Assembly: GCA_024516035.1 (NCBI GenBank)
Contig: CM044959.1
Location: 17,860,025 to 17,924,024, forward strand
Direction of reading: 5' to 3'
DNA from: Bactericera cockerelli
Lineage: Eukaryota; Arthropoda; Insecta; Hemiptera; Triozidae
DNA length: 64,000 nt
The notes under the pieces were generated by a model. It was not told where the DNA came from and did no database searches. It saw only the letters and a list, made by a program, of their open reading frames with translations. Positions 38,101 to 50,510 of the stretch are shown piece by piece (position 1 is the stretch's first letter; each line of letters opens with the position of its first letter). The translations under genes and the position numbers were made by a program.

Positions 38101-41100
38101 TTCCCCCCCCCCCTTTTTCCCCCGGGGGTTTTTAAAAATTTTTTTGGGGGAAAAAAACTTTTTTAAATTTTTTCCAACACCCGGGGGGGAAAAAAAAAGA
38201 ATGGGTTGCATAACAAAAAAAAAAAAAATTGCCTGGGTTAGGGGTGAAATTGCTGGGATCAAACACCCCGGGAAAAATTTATTCCCAAATTTTTCTTTTT
38301 CCCCCTTTTTTGGCTCCCTTCCAGAAAAAGGGGGGTTTTAAAAACATTTTTAAGGGATTTTTAATTTTTTTCCCCGGGGGGGTTTCATGTAAAATTCCCC
38401 AGGGTTTCCTTTTTTAAAGGAAAATTGGTTTTTCCCCCTTTTTAAAACCGGGGAAATGTGAGTATAAAATTCGGCTTCAATTTTTTAAATCTTTCCGATC
38501 CCTTAAATGGTTATTTTTATTTTTGCCCCTTTTTTAAAAAAAACCTTTTTTTTTTTTTTTTTTAATAAATTCTTTTTTTAAAAAATATTTTTACATTAAA
38601 ATTTTTGGTTAAACCCCTAATGTTTTTTTTTAATTTGAAAGAGTTTTTCAATAAAAAAAAAAAATTTTTTAAGGTTAAGGGCCATATTTTTTAATACCCC
38701 ATTTTCCACCCCCTTCCAAATTTATATTTCTTTTTCCCTTTTTTAACAAAACCTTGAGGATTTTGGGTTTTTAACTAAAAATAATCTAAAGAAAACCGGG
38801 CAACCCCCAAAAAGGGGGATTTTTCGGGAAGTTTTGGAATTTTTTTTGGAAAGGGTTTTTTTTCCTTTCTATAATACTTGACCCCCATTTATTTTTCCAG
38901 ATTTAGTAAAAAAAATGAATTTTTCCCCCCTTTTTTTTATTTTGATAAAATTTAATTTTTTTGACCCCCCCCAAAAAAAAGGGTTTTTTTAAAGCATTGA
39001 GAAAACTTTTTACCCCAAGGGAAAAGGGTTTTGTAAAAAAGATTTTTAAATAATATTAAAAACTTAAGGGAAAAAAACCCAAATAAAAATTTAAATTTCT
39101 GTAAATCCATATCCAAAAACTTTAAAAACCCCCTTTTTTTCCTTTTTCCCCCAAGTTTTTCATCTTTATCCCCCAGGAGTTTTTAAAAAAAAAATAAAGA
39201 AACCTGAATTTTTTGAAATCGGGGGAAAACCCCAAAATGGGGTTTTTTTTAAAAAAAAACTATTTTTAAAAACCCGATTTCCTTTTTAAAAAAAATTTTG
39301 GGGGACCCTTTTTTTCCCGGTATTTTCTTTTAAAAAAGGGTTTTTCCAAAAAATCAAAGACTAAAATTTAAAAAAAATGAGGAATGTAAAGGGCCCCAAA
39401 AACCCAAAAATAAAGGGTTTTTTTTTTTTTTTTGGGAAAAAAAAATTATTTAAAGGGAAAAATTTAAAGAGGGTTTTCGAAAAACCCAAAAATTTTTTTT
39501 GGGGTTTCCAAAAGGGGGACCTTAAAACCCCGGAAGGGAAAAAAAAAATTTTTTTGGGTAGGGCAAAAAATGGGAAAAAAAAAAATTTTTTAAAAAATTT
39601 TTTTTTTGGGGTTTTTTGGGGTTTTTTTTTGGGGAAAGGGGGTTTTTTAAATTGGGGGGGTTCAATGGGGGGCAAATTAAAAAAAAAGGGGGGTTTAAAG
39701 GAAATTTTTTTTTTCCCGGGGTTTTTTTGCCCAAAATTAAATTTAAAAAAGGGACCAAAAAGGGGGATTCAAACCAAAAAAGACCTTCCCTTTTCCCCGT
39801 TTTTTAACTTTCCCTTTTTTCCCCAAGCGCATTAAAAAAAATTTTTTTTTGGGGGGGTAGATCCAACTTTTTCAGGTTAAAATTTTCTTTTGTTTTAAAA
39901 ATTTTTTTTTTCCCCGTAAATTTTTTTCTTTTTCCCCTTTTTTTTTTTTCCCCTTTTTTTTTTTCAGGGGTAAATTTTTTGGGGTTTATAAATAAAAAGG
40001 TTTAAATATTTTAAAAAAAAAAAAAATTGGGGTTTTTTTTCCCCCCAAAAATTACAAAATTTTTTAAACTAAAAACCCCCTTAAATTAACGGATTTTTTT
40101 AGATGTATTCTTTTCACCCAATTTGAGTTTCCCAAAAACGTTTTTTTTTATAGTTTTTACCCCGTTTTTCTTTTTTTTTTAATTTTTTTTTTCCCCTTTT
40201 TTTCACCCTTTTTGTAATTTCTTGTTTTTTATTTTTTAAATTTTATTTTAAACTAAAAGGGGGTTTTTAAATTAATTTTTTCCCCTTTTTTTTTTTCCCC
40301 TTTCCCTTTTCCCCCCTTTTTTTTTCCTTTTCCTTCTCCTTTCCCCCCTTTACACACAACCCAAAAAAAACACCCTGTTTTACTAAATTTTTTTTTTTCC
40401 ATCAAATCCAAAAAATTCCCCAAATTTTTAAAATTTTTTTTCCGAAAAAAAATTTTTGTTGGGGTTTTTTTTTTTTTCTTTTTTCCCTTACTTTTTCCTT
40501 TTTTCTCTCTTTTTTTTCTTTTGTTTTTGACAAAACCCATGGAAAAAAAGAAAGGAAACTCTTTTTTTTTTTTTTTCCCGTTTTAAAAAAAAAATTGAAA
40601 TTTTTGTTTTATTTTAAAATTTTTTTTGAAATTTTAAACTTTTTTTCCCCCCTTTTTTTTTTATTTTTAAACCCAAAAACCCCCCCTTTTATTCCCCAAA
40701 AAAAAAAAACCCCTTTTAAAAAAAATTTTTTTTCTTTTTTTTAATTTAAAAAATGGAAAAAAAAAATTTTCATAATTATACGGGTTTTTTTTCAATAGGG
40801 TCATTATTACCCCCCTGGGGGTTCAAAAAAATTGCAATTTCACCTTTTTTTGCATAAATTTTTGGGTTAATTAACCCCCCAAGAATTTTTAATTTTTTCT
40901 CATTGGGTTTTAAATTTGGTTGGGTTAAAGGGCTTAGGTTTGAAAAATTGGGGGGGTTTTTACCAAAAAGTCCTTTTGTTAGAAGGGTTTTTTTAACCCC
41001 CAAAAAATTTTTTTTTCAAAGGGGGAAAATTTTGGGGAATTTTGAAAAACGGAATTATTTTTTTTTTTTTTTATTTTTTATTAAAAATTTTAAGGGGAAG

Positions 41101-44100
41101 GAGAAATTGGGTTTTTTTTAAAAAAAAATTTTTTTAAATTTATCAAAACCAAAACCCCAAAAAAAGCCTTTGTAAAGTTTTATCTGGTTTTGGCTTACCT
41201 CCCCTTGGGGGATTATGATGAAAAAAAAAACCCCAAATTCCCAGGTTTTCTAAATTAGGGAAATATTAAAAAAATTATTTTTTAAAAAAAAAAAAATTAT
41301 TAAAAAAATTAATTCTTTTGGGAATTCAAAGGGGAGTTTTAAGTAAGAAAAATTTCCCCTAAAATAATTTTTTTAATAAAAAATTTTTATGGGGTTAACA
41401 GGGCAAGTAATTTTAAGGATTTTTAAAAAAATTTAAAAAGGCCAAAAAAAAATTTTTTCGAAATTTGGGTTTTTGGAAAAGGTAAAATTTTTAATAAAAA
41501 ATTATGGGAGAAAATTTTTAAATTTTTGAATTTCATTAAAAATTTTTTTTTTCCCCCTTTTATTACAAAATTTTTTAATTTTTAAATTTTTCTACTAATT
41601 TTATAATTTTTGTTTTTTTCCGATTAAATTTTTTAAAAGACCTTTTAATTTTAAAAAAAAATTTTTTTATTGACTTTACCAAAATTTATTTTTTAAGGTA
41701 ATTAGGTTTTTGTTTTAAAAGTTTTAAATTTTTTTGCTTTATTTAAATTTTGGTTTTTGCTTGAACTGGATATTAGGGTTCCCCGTTAAACTTTGTTAAC
41801 GTAACTGTTTGGGCGTTGACCCTGGCCTTTTTTTTTTATAAATTTTTTTTTAAAAAAAATAAAACCCGGGTTTTTTTAATTTTTTTAAAAAAGGTTCTAA
41901 AAAATAACCTTAAATTCCTTTTTTAAAATTTTTGTTAAAAAATTTTTAATTTTTTAATTAGTAAAAATTTAATAAACTTTTACAATTTTTTTCTTAATTG
42001 GGAAAAAAAAATTTTTCCCCGATTTCAACTTCCCCAAAAACAAGTCTTTCAATTCGGGATTTTTAAACCCTTTGGGGGTTATTTTTAGAAAATTTTTAAA
42101 CCATAAATAAAAAAAACCCTCCTTACTCCTTCTGCAAAGAAAATTTTTTAAAATTTTTCTTTTTCCCAAAAAAAAAATTATCCTTTTTAAAAAATAAAAT
42201 AAAAATTTAAATTTTAATTGCTAATGGGGGGGAATTGAAAATTTTAAAAAACCCCCTTTTAATTAAATAGCCCCAAAAAAAAAAAAAATTTTGGGAAATT
42301 TTTAAAAAAAAAAATCAAATTTTTATTAATTTCTTAATTTAAAAAAAAATTAAAGTTGAAAAATTCAAAACTCTTTAAAAAAATAAAAATTAAAAATGGC
42401 TGTTTCAAAATCTTCCCCAAAAAAATTTTTTTAAAATAAAAAGGTGGGTTGGTTTAAATTTATTTTTTGACTTTTTTTTTAGGATTTTAGGTCTTTGTTT
42501 AATTTACCTTTTTAATTTTTGAAAATTTTAAGGTTTTTTTTCCCCAAACCCTTTTAATTAAAAATAAAACGAAAATTGACAATTCCGGTTTTTTTTTAGA
42601 AAAAATTTTTGTCCCCGGGAAAAAATTTAAAAAATTTTGTTTTCGGGGGGAAAAAAAAATTTTTTTTTGGGGAAAATTTTAAGCTTTTCGTTTGAAAACA
42701 TTTAAAAAATTTTTTTTTTTTCCCCCAAGGGGGAAAAAAATACAAAAAAATTATTCCTTTTTTTTAAAATAAAAATCTTCATTTAAAGGGGGAGAAAGAG
42801 GAAGGAAATTGAAAAATCGGGGTTTTAAAAAATTAAAATTTAAGGGGTTTTAAAAAAAAAGGATTCCCATTTAATAAAACCCCTTAAATTTCCCTTTCCG
42901 GACTTTTGGAAAAAAAAAATCCCCTTTTTTTTAATTGTTTTTGTCCTCAAGGTTTGAAGCCCCCGGTTAAGCTCGACTTTAACCAAATTGGAAAAACGTC
43001 CATTGCTAAATTTTTAAATGAGGCCTTTGGGGGCCGGGGCCCCCTTTTTAAAACCCCCAACCCCGGTTTTTCCCAATTTAAAAAAATTTTTGGCTAGTGG
43101 TTGCTAAAGTCCTTCCAAAACGGAAGTTTAAGGGTTTTATTCCCACCAGTAAAAGGGGGCTTGTAAACAACCCTCAGAGGCCCTTAAACCGGGTGACCAA
43201 TTTAAATTTCCCCCCCTTGGATTTTTTTTTCCCAAAAAAAAAAGTTTTTGGGTTAAATTTGGGTAAAGGTTTTTAAAATTTTAACGGGGGTTTTAAAAAA
43301 AGGGGAAATTTTTTTTTAAAAAAAAAAAACGTAGCCCCGGTTTTAAAAAAAAAACCCCGGCAAGAATTTTGAAGCCCCGGGTTTCCCCCGTATTTACCAT
43401 CAAATTTAAAACCGTGATCGGGCTATCCCCCCTTTTTTTTGAGGAAAGTGAGAAGGGAAAAATTTCCACCCAAATTTTAAAAGGTTTTAAATTTTAAAAC
43501 GTTTAAACCCCAAAATTTAAAAAAAAAAAAGGTGGGTCCGGGTTTGGTTTTAAAATTAAATTGGGGGGAACCCAAAATTTTTGGAAATCCCCCCCCCTAA
43601 ACCTGCAAAACACTTACCCTAAAATTAATTTCCCCCGGATCAAAGGGGAGGGGGAAAACATTTGAGTTTTTTTTTTTTTTTTTTGGAGTTTTGGGCGAAC
43701 AAAAAAAAAAAAAAAATATTTTAATGTTTTTTTAAATTTAAATACTATTGGGGGTTTGGAAAAAAAAACAAAAATTTTAAATTAAAAGACCCGAAATTTT
43801 TGGGGGTTTTTTTTCACCCAATTTTATTTTTACGAACAATTATTATACATTTCCAAATTAGTCTTTCTACACTTTAATTAAAAAAGTTTTTTAACGTCCC
43901 ACAATTTGGACTTTTTTAAAAAAAAAAATTTTGGAATTAAAAAAAAAAATAAAATGGTAAATTTTAAATTTTTTTAAAAACAAAGAATCAGATTAGTTAT
44001 TTGAATTTAAATATTTAATTATTAATTTTCCCCCATGAACCCCAAAAAAAATTTTTAAAAAAAAATAAAAGTGGTTTTTTCCCAACAATTTTTCAACAAA

Positions 44101-44163
44101 AACAATTTTTCGAAAATTTTTTATACCCGAAAAGAAATTTTTTTTTTACAATAAAAAAAATGA
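32105..44163. other. probable corrupt or unpolished consensus, block 2
   Basis: For about 12 kb the sequence is built almost wholly from homopolymer runs of A, T, C and G, and isolated single bases are rare. Quality degrades gradually after 32105 and recovers abruptly near 44164. Less distorted islands occur around 35200-35420, 41760-41830 and 42930-43200. ORFs here encode strings of Phe, Lys, Pro and Gly, are often open on both strands at once, and are meaningless. No gene should be annotated in this block. Confidence 0.85.
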
Positions 44164-44360
44164 ATTCAAAAAGCCATGCTCAATTTTGTGTCTACACCTA
44201 CCTACTTTTTATTTCAAGTTTTAAAATCATTCAGTGTGGACACCAAATTGAAAATGGCTTCAAATTCGTGTTTTTTACTTGTTTTACCCACATGATTCGA
44301 AGTGTTCGTTGAATTTTATACAACTTAGAGTACCTACATGATAGTATAAGAAAATATCTA

Positions 44361-45047
44361 CAGGGTGGTCCATGCGACAATATTAGTTAAAAAACCATAA
44401 CTTTTTAGTTTAATTAAAAATCAAAGTTTCTTGCATATTTAGTCTTTATATTTAATTTTGCGTCTCTTTGACTGCCCATATACAGGGTGTTACAAAAAAA
44501 TTATGTCTCACCCTGTACAACACTTTAGTTTTTGTTTTTCGATATGACTAACGAAAAATGTGTAAAATTAGACGAGAATTATTAATCCTGAATAAAAAAT
44601 TAAAAAAAAACCCGGTTTTAAAAAAAATCAAGTCATTATTTCACTTGTGAACCACCCTGTATAAAATTTTTTGATGTCAATTGAAAGTGCGTGTATTCAT
44701 TACACAAACACATTCCGTTCTTGTTATCGAAAAAATTAACCGAACTTGAGTTATTCAAGATTTAGAAAAAAAATTGGTCGAAAAATAACCACCCTGTATG
44801 TAATATTTTTGTTTAAAAAAGTACTCAAGAATCATTTAAAAGTAAAATTATCAAAAAAAATTCAGGTCGATCCATTTAAAAATCGAAAGTTGACACCTCA
44901 ATTTCTGACTATTGAACCACCCTGTATAAAAAAAATTTCATAACTGAAACCGCATAATTAGCACATGTACCCTAGATTTTTTTATTTATCAAAAACTCTT
45001 TCAGGGGCCGAGTAATTTGAGGTGTCCAAGTTTGGTGGGACACCCTG
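44361..45047. mobile_element. 687-bp TA-flanked element with internal CACCCTG motifs
   Basis: The ends read CAGGGTGG and ACACCCTG, each flanked by TA, the same arrangement as the foldback at 9652-10535. Inside, CAGGGTG occurs at 44483 and CACCCTG at about 44509, a tiny facing pair also flanked by TA. 'accaccctgtat' recurs at 44651, 44788 and 44916, spaced 137 and 128 bp apart. This suggests either a tandemly amplified terminal segment or nested end motifs. No transposase is visible. The left side adjoins the corrupted block. Confidence 0.6.
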
Positions 45048-45183
45048 TATACACAGCTATAGTTCAAGCTAGTCCCGGAAGAAGAAAATTGTACCTCATT
45101 TTTAAAAGGGGAGGTTAAATCCTATTTATCCCAAAAAAAATAAGACTGTATAGCTAGGAGTAAGTAACCTTTCTGAGAAACCT

Positions 45184-45362
45184 TTGTGGTCGAGGCGTCT
45201 GACTGGTAATCCAGAGGTCGCGGGTTCAAAACTCAACCCGGACACGGACATGACAAATTACCCTCTCATTTTGACCTCATAATAATACGTATTGGGCTTA
45301 CGGCTGGAATAATAGGACTCAATAGTCTTAATCGGTGGTATAAACAAGGCGATATTATTATT
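45184..45362 (+). mobile_element. tRNA-derived SINE, family S3
   Basis: The tRNA-like head reads 'gtggtcgaggcgtctgactg', then 'gtaatccagaggtcgc' and the B box 'gggttcaaaac'. The body ends 'caatagtcttaatcgg' and 'ataaacaaggcgatattatt'. The same 3' end appears at 60208-60262 without the head, which confirms a family. Confidence 0.7.
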
Positions 45363-45463
45363 GTGTTTAGGATAGCTAAATGGCTATAATTCCTCATGGA
45401 CCTCCAGGTAATTAGCCCTATGTCTTTTGAGTTGAGCTGATGAGGTTGATTAGAAGTAGTATT

Positions 45464-45496
45464 TTCTCTCTTTCTCTATATCTCTCTCTCTTTCTC

Positions 45497-45531
<35 letters not shown>

Positions 45532-45532
45532 T
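45464..45532. repeat. (TC)n microsatellite
   Basis: About 70 bases of TC repeats with few interruptions. A minus-strand ORF at 45450-45653 reads it as Arg-Glu repeats and is not a gene. Confidence 0.9.
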
Positions 45533-45542
45533 CCACTATTAA

Positions 45543-45600
45543 TTGGATGGTAGAGATTGCCTCTGGCAATAATCCCGCTCTTTGTAATTTATGTAAATGA
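45543..45600 (+). repeat. LINE-type 3' tail fragment
   Basis: 'tagagattgcctctggcaat' and 'aatcccgctcttt' match the start of the tails at 1569 and 50983. Only about 50 bp is recognisable. Confidence 0.4.
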
Positions 45601-45907
45601 ATTTCAATCAAGAATTTACTACTACTACTTCTATCACTACTTAAATCATTCAATAGGACAGTTCATCATGACTCATCCTATGCATAATATTGATGCATAC
45701 GTTATCCGTCAGGACTAACACAGGGGCACTCCTCCGGTTATCACGGGCTGATGAGGTGATGTGACAACCCGGGGACAGGTTACGCCGCCACCGCTCAGGT
45801 GAGCTCTTTATCATCTGTCCCCAGCTGACAACCTAATTTTCTCTCGAGAGGTGCAACCGGTTAACCCGGATGAAGAAGGCAAACGAATCGCTTGTTTATG
45901 CTTGTTG

Positions 45908-46039
45908 AAGTTTAGGGGCGAAATTGACATACAAAATCGAGTTATTAAGTCATGACTTAGCATTGTTTTCCTACAATACACAAAATCTAGACTTAGCTCC
46001 AAAGAGGTATTACAAACACATCTATTAATTCCGTCCTAA
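45908..46039 (+). mobile_element. MITE family M1, copy 1
   Basis: It contains 'aggggcgaaattgacatac', 'gacttagctccaaagaggta' and the far end 'tctattaattccgtcctaa', in the same order as 57116-57254. The ends are imperfect inverted repeats of each other. Confidence 0.6.
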
Positions 46040-46057
46040 TTAAGGACCGACAGTTGC

Positions 46058-46137
46058 TTTATTGATGAGGCGGCAGCCTTGTAACTTGTAAGCAAAAATT
46101 TAGTAAAGCTAGTTTGAGTAAATTTTGATTAATACAA
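46058..46137 (+). repeat. internally deleted S1 SINE fragment
   Basis: 'gatgaggcggcagccttgta' is followed by 'tttagtaaagctagtttgag', but the B-box region between them is missing. It abuts the MITE copy. Confidence 0.5.
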
Positions 46138-46157
46138 AAATATATGTTCTTCTGGAG

Positions 46158-46189
46158 TTTTAGTTAGGATGAACCCATCCTAACTAAAA
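46158..46189. repeat. 14-bp perfect hairpin with 4-base loop
   Basis: The arm 'ttttagttaggatg' (46158-46171) is exactly inverted at 46176-46189 around the loop aacc. Confidence 0.8.
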
Positions 46190-48388
46190 TATTAATAGAC
46201 AAAATCAACTCTCTCAGGTAAGGACTTCGAATTGTATTACTGATCGCTGTATCTCCTAGTTTTATCAATACTTTGAAACCTGCAATTTCAGACATGCTTG
46301 ATTATTTTTAATGGTGTCCAAAGTGTGCAAGTGTTTTAATGGCAAGTAAACGTCAGTGCTGTGCTCACACAATGCACAATTGCACAGCGTAACCTATTCT
46401 CTTTCCACCTTTTTCTTAGAAGTGTATTTGGACCATCATCTGAAGGAAAAAAGCGAGCGATAAAACGGCAACAGTTCACCATCATGGTACATATATCGAA
46501 ATCTTACCTATAGCACACATATAAAAAGAAAATTCTTACCGATATGCCCGATAGCTTATAAAAGGGTTAATTGATTAAGTGTTTAAAATCTTGTAATCGA
46601 ACTATTTCATGTTGATATTCTTGTTAAATGTAAATGTCCTGTTCGATAACATTAACGTAACATGTTGATTAACATTAACATGTCCTATGGTAGGAGGATG
46701 GATAAATAACTGAACTGGTGAGCCTACATGATATTTCACAAACCACATTTTAACATGGTAATTTCAAAGCGACATTACATTTATTTCAAGTCAAACATTC
46801 TAATTCTATTCTATTAATAGATGTTGTGTGAAAACCACTTGTCCACAATACAAGATGCTGATTATTCCATACACTTCTGAGTACAAACTACATCTGTGGG
46901 AGTTTACTTTTTTATCTGCCAACTTTGAGAAATATCTATGACAAATTGATGACCTCAGCAGAGTAAATATTGGAAAAGTAGAACTTATAATAAGATGCAC
47001 GATAAAATAGTTTCCTCATATCAAATTATGAATTGCATCCTCCTACTCACAGTTAACTTTAGGCTCTATTGCTAATCTTTTTAAAAGCTTAAAAAAACAT
47101 GCATTCTGAGCTGAGGGTTGCCTTCATTCACAAATTTAATAATGTAATGTGTTATTTCTTTTTGATTTCAGGTAAGAGTTATGTTGGTTGCGCTTAAATT
47201 TTTGCATTGAATGAAGATATTAGTATCTAGTCAGTTTAGTAAGAATACGTATGTATATTTTTTTCAAGTGAAAAATTAGTGCCTATAATACCTATTTTAA
47301 TTAATGTATGAGTAGTTTTATAATCTCGATAATCATTATTTAAACCTTGTATTGTATGTAAAAGGTTGTGTACCTAAATTAGACAATCTTTAGAAGCACG
47401 ATGCATAGCTCTAGAGCTTTGTCTTGAAAATATGAGAAAAACCTATTAAAACTGAGGTTACACGTTTAATTATGACTTAAAAATGGCATTCATTGTGTTC
47501 ACAGTACTTGTAGATAAGTACCTATTCCACTATTCATAGAGATATACTTTTTTCCATGTTTTAGCTTCAAAAAATCTAAAAGCTGAAAGTGAGTTAAATG
47601 ATCTTCACTCCTCATTTCAATTGAACAAGTTAGTAAAATGAAAAAAATATATTAATGTGATTCAACTTGACATTTTCTGCCACCAGAGCCGTATAATAAC
47701 CTTTTAGAGATCTACCAACATACTCAAAAAAGATTTCCGCTTTAGAAAACGAAGAAATGAGTGCCAGCAAGAGGATTTAAAAGATAAAATTTTCAAAACT
47801 CAACAAGCGTGTAAAGAATGAATTAATTTGAAACCAAAACACAGCGAGAAGCAAGGATCCTGGCGTAGAGTTAGATGAAGACATTAAGATGTTGGAAACT
47901 ACCGACATAACGCATTAACATAAGGATAATGATAACCCGCACCACCGTAGCCTAACGCGTTTAAAACGAGATTTTCAACCTGAAGGTAACCCTTCCCTCA
48001 GATTTTGGGTTTTAGTTCAAGCTCCAGTCGAGATTTGTAGACCAAATTATATTTTGGTATCAGGAGCGTAGACAGGGCGTGAGCCAGAGGGTCACTAATC
48101 TTCTAATTTTTTTTTACCGTTCATCAGGTTCGTCATATAAAGCCAGCTTCTCTGATCAACTGCACATGGTCAGTAGACTCAGTTTTGTCAGTAGACTCAG
48201 TACCTAGAATTTTTAATGACCTAAAGACTGACGTTATATTTGGGCAGATGTTTAAAAGCGGAAGCTCTTAGCACTCAAAGGTCGAGGTGGTTTTCGGTTT
48301 GGTTAGTCTCTCTACTCTCAGCTTATAGTCTCTTACCATATTTACTAATAGTCTCTTGTCTTTCAATGATCTCTATCATATTTACGGA
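46190..48388. other. non-coding stretch
   Basis: No supported gene. A short near-tandem duplication 'gtcagtagactcagt' occurs at about 48169-48202. Confidence 0.5.
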
Positions 48389-48396
48389 CCCTCAGC
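48389..48396 (+). repeat. left 8-bp target-site duplication of hAT-like element
   Basis: The octamer ccctcagc is identical to 50511-50518. Confidence 0.9.
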
Positions 48397-48475
48397 CAGT
48401 GGCGGCTCCTGACTTCAAGACTAGGTGAAGACAAATTATACCCAGAAGTATTGAAAAAATAAAATTATTAATTTA

Positions 48476-48853
48476 TCAGATCTTAGTTCTTATGGTCTCA
48501 TAAACACAGCCCATTGTATGTGATGGCTGTTTCCCTGCAGAGTATGATTTTCTCTCACACCAGTTTTGCATCATATAAGTTTTTATAGGTACTTTTTTTG
48601 GAGAACACTTGGTACTTATTAAATAAACAAGGCCAGCAGAACAATTTGTCAACACTTGAGCTGGTACACAGCCATTCAGGCTTGAACTGTATGGCTGTGG
48701 GGCAGGCATTTGCTTTACTTTTTTAGTGGTGGTTCTAGTAATTGGAGAAATTGGACATCCAGTAATCATAATATCTTTCTTATCCTCATTACTTCTTAAT
48801 CTGAATGGGGTTACTTTTAATGTTTGAACCCCATGATTTTGTGGGAATCTCAT
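48476..48853 (-). CDS. unidentified 125-aa ORF inside the hAT-like element
   Basis: The ORF begins MRFPQNHGVQ and ends YETIRTKI. It is basic, has seven cysteines (residues 33, 62, 71, 83, 99 and 116 among them) and no transmembrane segment. I do not recognise a family; there is no DDE or RNase H signature, no BED zinc-finger spacing and no hAT dimerisation motif. It reads inward to outward, toward the left end of the element. It could be a last exon of a degraded element protein or a chance ORF in moderately GC-balanced DNA. Its length in AT-rich sequence is somewhat above chance expectation. Confidence 0.3.
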   Translation of the reverse strand: MRFPQNHGVQTLKVTPFRLRSNEDKKDIMITGCPISPITRTTTKKVKQMPAPQPYSSSLNGCVPAQVLTNCSAGLVYLISTKCSPKKVPIKTYMMQNWCERKSYSAGKQPSHTMGCVYETIRTKI

Positions 48854-48880
48854 TGTTTCTTTGAAATATTGTTATTAATT

Positions 48881-48926
48881 ATTCATCTTAATAAAAAATA
48901 TTTATTCATCTTAATAAAAAATATAT
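48881..48926. repeat. 23-bp tandem duplication
   Basis: 'attcatcttaataaaaaata' is repeated with a 23-base period inside the hAT-like element, directly before the ORF start region. Confidence 0.85.
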
Positions 48927-50510
48927 ACTAAAAGTTGGTAAAAAAGAATTAAAATAAAAATATTAGGATTATACCTCAGTAGATAGGTATAGGTACAACA
49001 TTTTAAAGAGGGGCTAGAACTGGGAAGGAAAGAAAGTTAGTTGAAGACTAAAAATTACAATCCAAAACTGGAAGAAAATCCACCACCAGATTACAAAATA
49101 AATCTAAGAAAACATACTTACTACAAATATAAAATCAGCTTAAATTTGGGTTACCATTGATGTTTAAATGACTATTAATTATGAAAAACACAGATATTGC
49201 CTTATAATTTTAAGTACTTCACTGGAAGCTGTGTGCTTAGCTACCTGCAACCCGCATAATTATAATGTTATTTCTGACACTGAAAGAAGTACATAGCTAC
49301 TTCATATTCAACTTATTATGAAAAGCACAGGTCAGATCAGGTAGGAATAATGTTTCTATCCTGTATCAAATACTGGGAAATAACTTTATTAACTAGTTAC
49401 ACCAATTAAAAGTCACTTGATTACCGTTGAAAAAATTTGAAAATAATATAATAAAATTTAAAAAGTGCGCTTTGTTTACATTCTAAAGATAAGAGATACA
49501 ATGTTGCCAAGTTAATTTCATAGCTAAATTTCTACAAACTTCAAGAGCTATATTTTAAATTTAAAGAAATGCCTCAAATCATGTAAGACGTATTTATTTA
49601 TTTTAAATACTACACCGCCTGAACAGAATTTTCTCTTGAGAATTTCATTTCAACACGTCTAATTTCATGATTTTTTTTAAAGTGGTTCCATAGCCAGGAT
49701 CTTAAACAGGACCACCATTGTCCCTATTTAAAAACTTCTTGGAACAACTAGATACGAGATTATCTTATTAGGCTCAATTTCGGTAACTACATTAAATAAT
49801 TATTTCCGAGATTTGACTTCAATCGAGATGTCCTTTTTAAGACTTTAGTTGACAAGATACATAAGTAGTTAAAATTTATTGGTATCGGCTATCGTTTAGT
49901 AACTATGTACAAAACTAGAACCCAAAAAATGAGAAATAATATCCAAAATTCCTGAAACAAAATCCCGCTTTCCTAACGCCTACGTTAATTTTTTTTTTTT
50001 TTTTTTTTTAATATTACAAGATTGTGCTAGATATGGGAGGCTAAATCATTGACTGGTTCCCTAGGTCTGGCATAATGCTACTGGCAACAATGTAATATCA
50101 AAAACACATGACATCGCACATGGTATGTGGCTTCGTGACATTTCGTATGAGGTCGTGTAGATATTGTAAAATGAATACAACTGAAGACGGTCTTCACTAG
50201 CAGACTACATAGATATAGTTGTTGCCTAATATTTCATGATACCTACTTGGAAATACTCAACTCTGATTGGTTGATTCAAGGACAACTGAAGACAATTGCG
50301 AATTGTCTTCACATTTGGTGTTCTCCTTGGAAAGTAACATGAAATGTTAAGCAGCATTGATCTATTTTACACAAAGCTTACTCTTTTTTTTTTTTTTTTT
50401 TCTTTGAGTTGGATCAATTGTGCCATGTTCAAGGGATTATGAGTAGTGTTTTCACTGTTCAAAATTAGGTGAAAATGTCTTCAGTGTCTTCACCCGACGA
50501 GCCGCCACTG

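Larger units (their letters stand above)
48397..50510. mobile_element. hAT-like DNA transposon, 2114 bp
   Basis: The ends are CAGTGGCGGCTC and its exact reverse complement GAGCCGCCACTG (12 bp perfect, further partial match). They are flanked by identical 8-bp duplications ccctcagc. An 8-bp duplication plus CAG...CTG ends is the hAT superfamily signature. The motif GTGAAGAC or TGAAGAC occurs near the left end (48425) and six times near the right end (50182, 50190 inverted, 50287, 50305 inverted, 50477 inverted, 50486 inverted), resembling hAT subterminal transposase-binding repeats. No RNase H-fold transposase or BED finger was recognised, so the element is probably non-autonomous. It contains a 125-codon unidentified ORF and long T runs at 49989-50009 and 50384-50400. 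Confidence 0.85.

Noticed and set aside
32105..44163. Numerous ORFs of 60-152 codons rich in Phe, Lys, Pro and Gly.
   Set aside because: They arise from homopolymer-inflated sequence, often on both strands at once, and carry no domain.
45184..45260. Genuine tRNA gene.
   Set aside because: The A and B boxes are tRNA-like, but the acceptor stem does not close and a SINE body with a shared 3' end follows.
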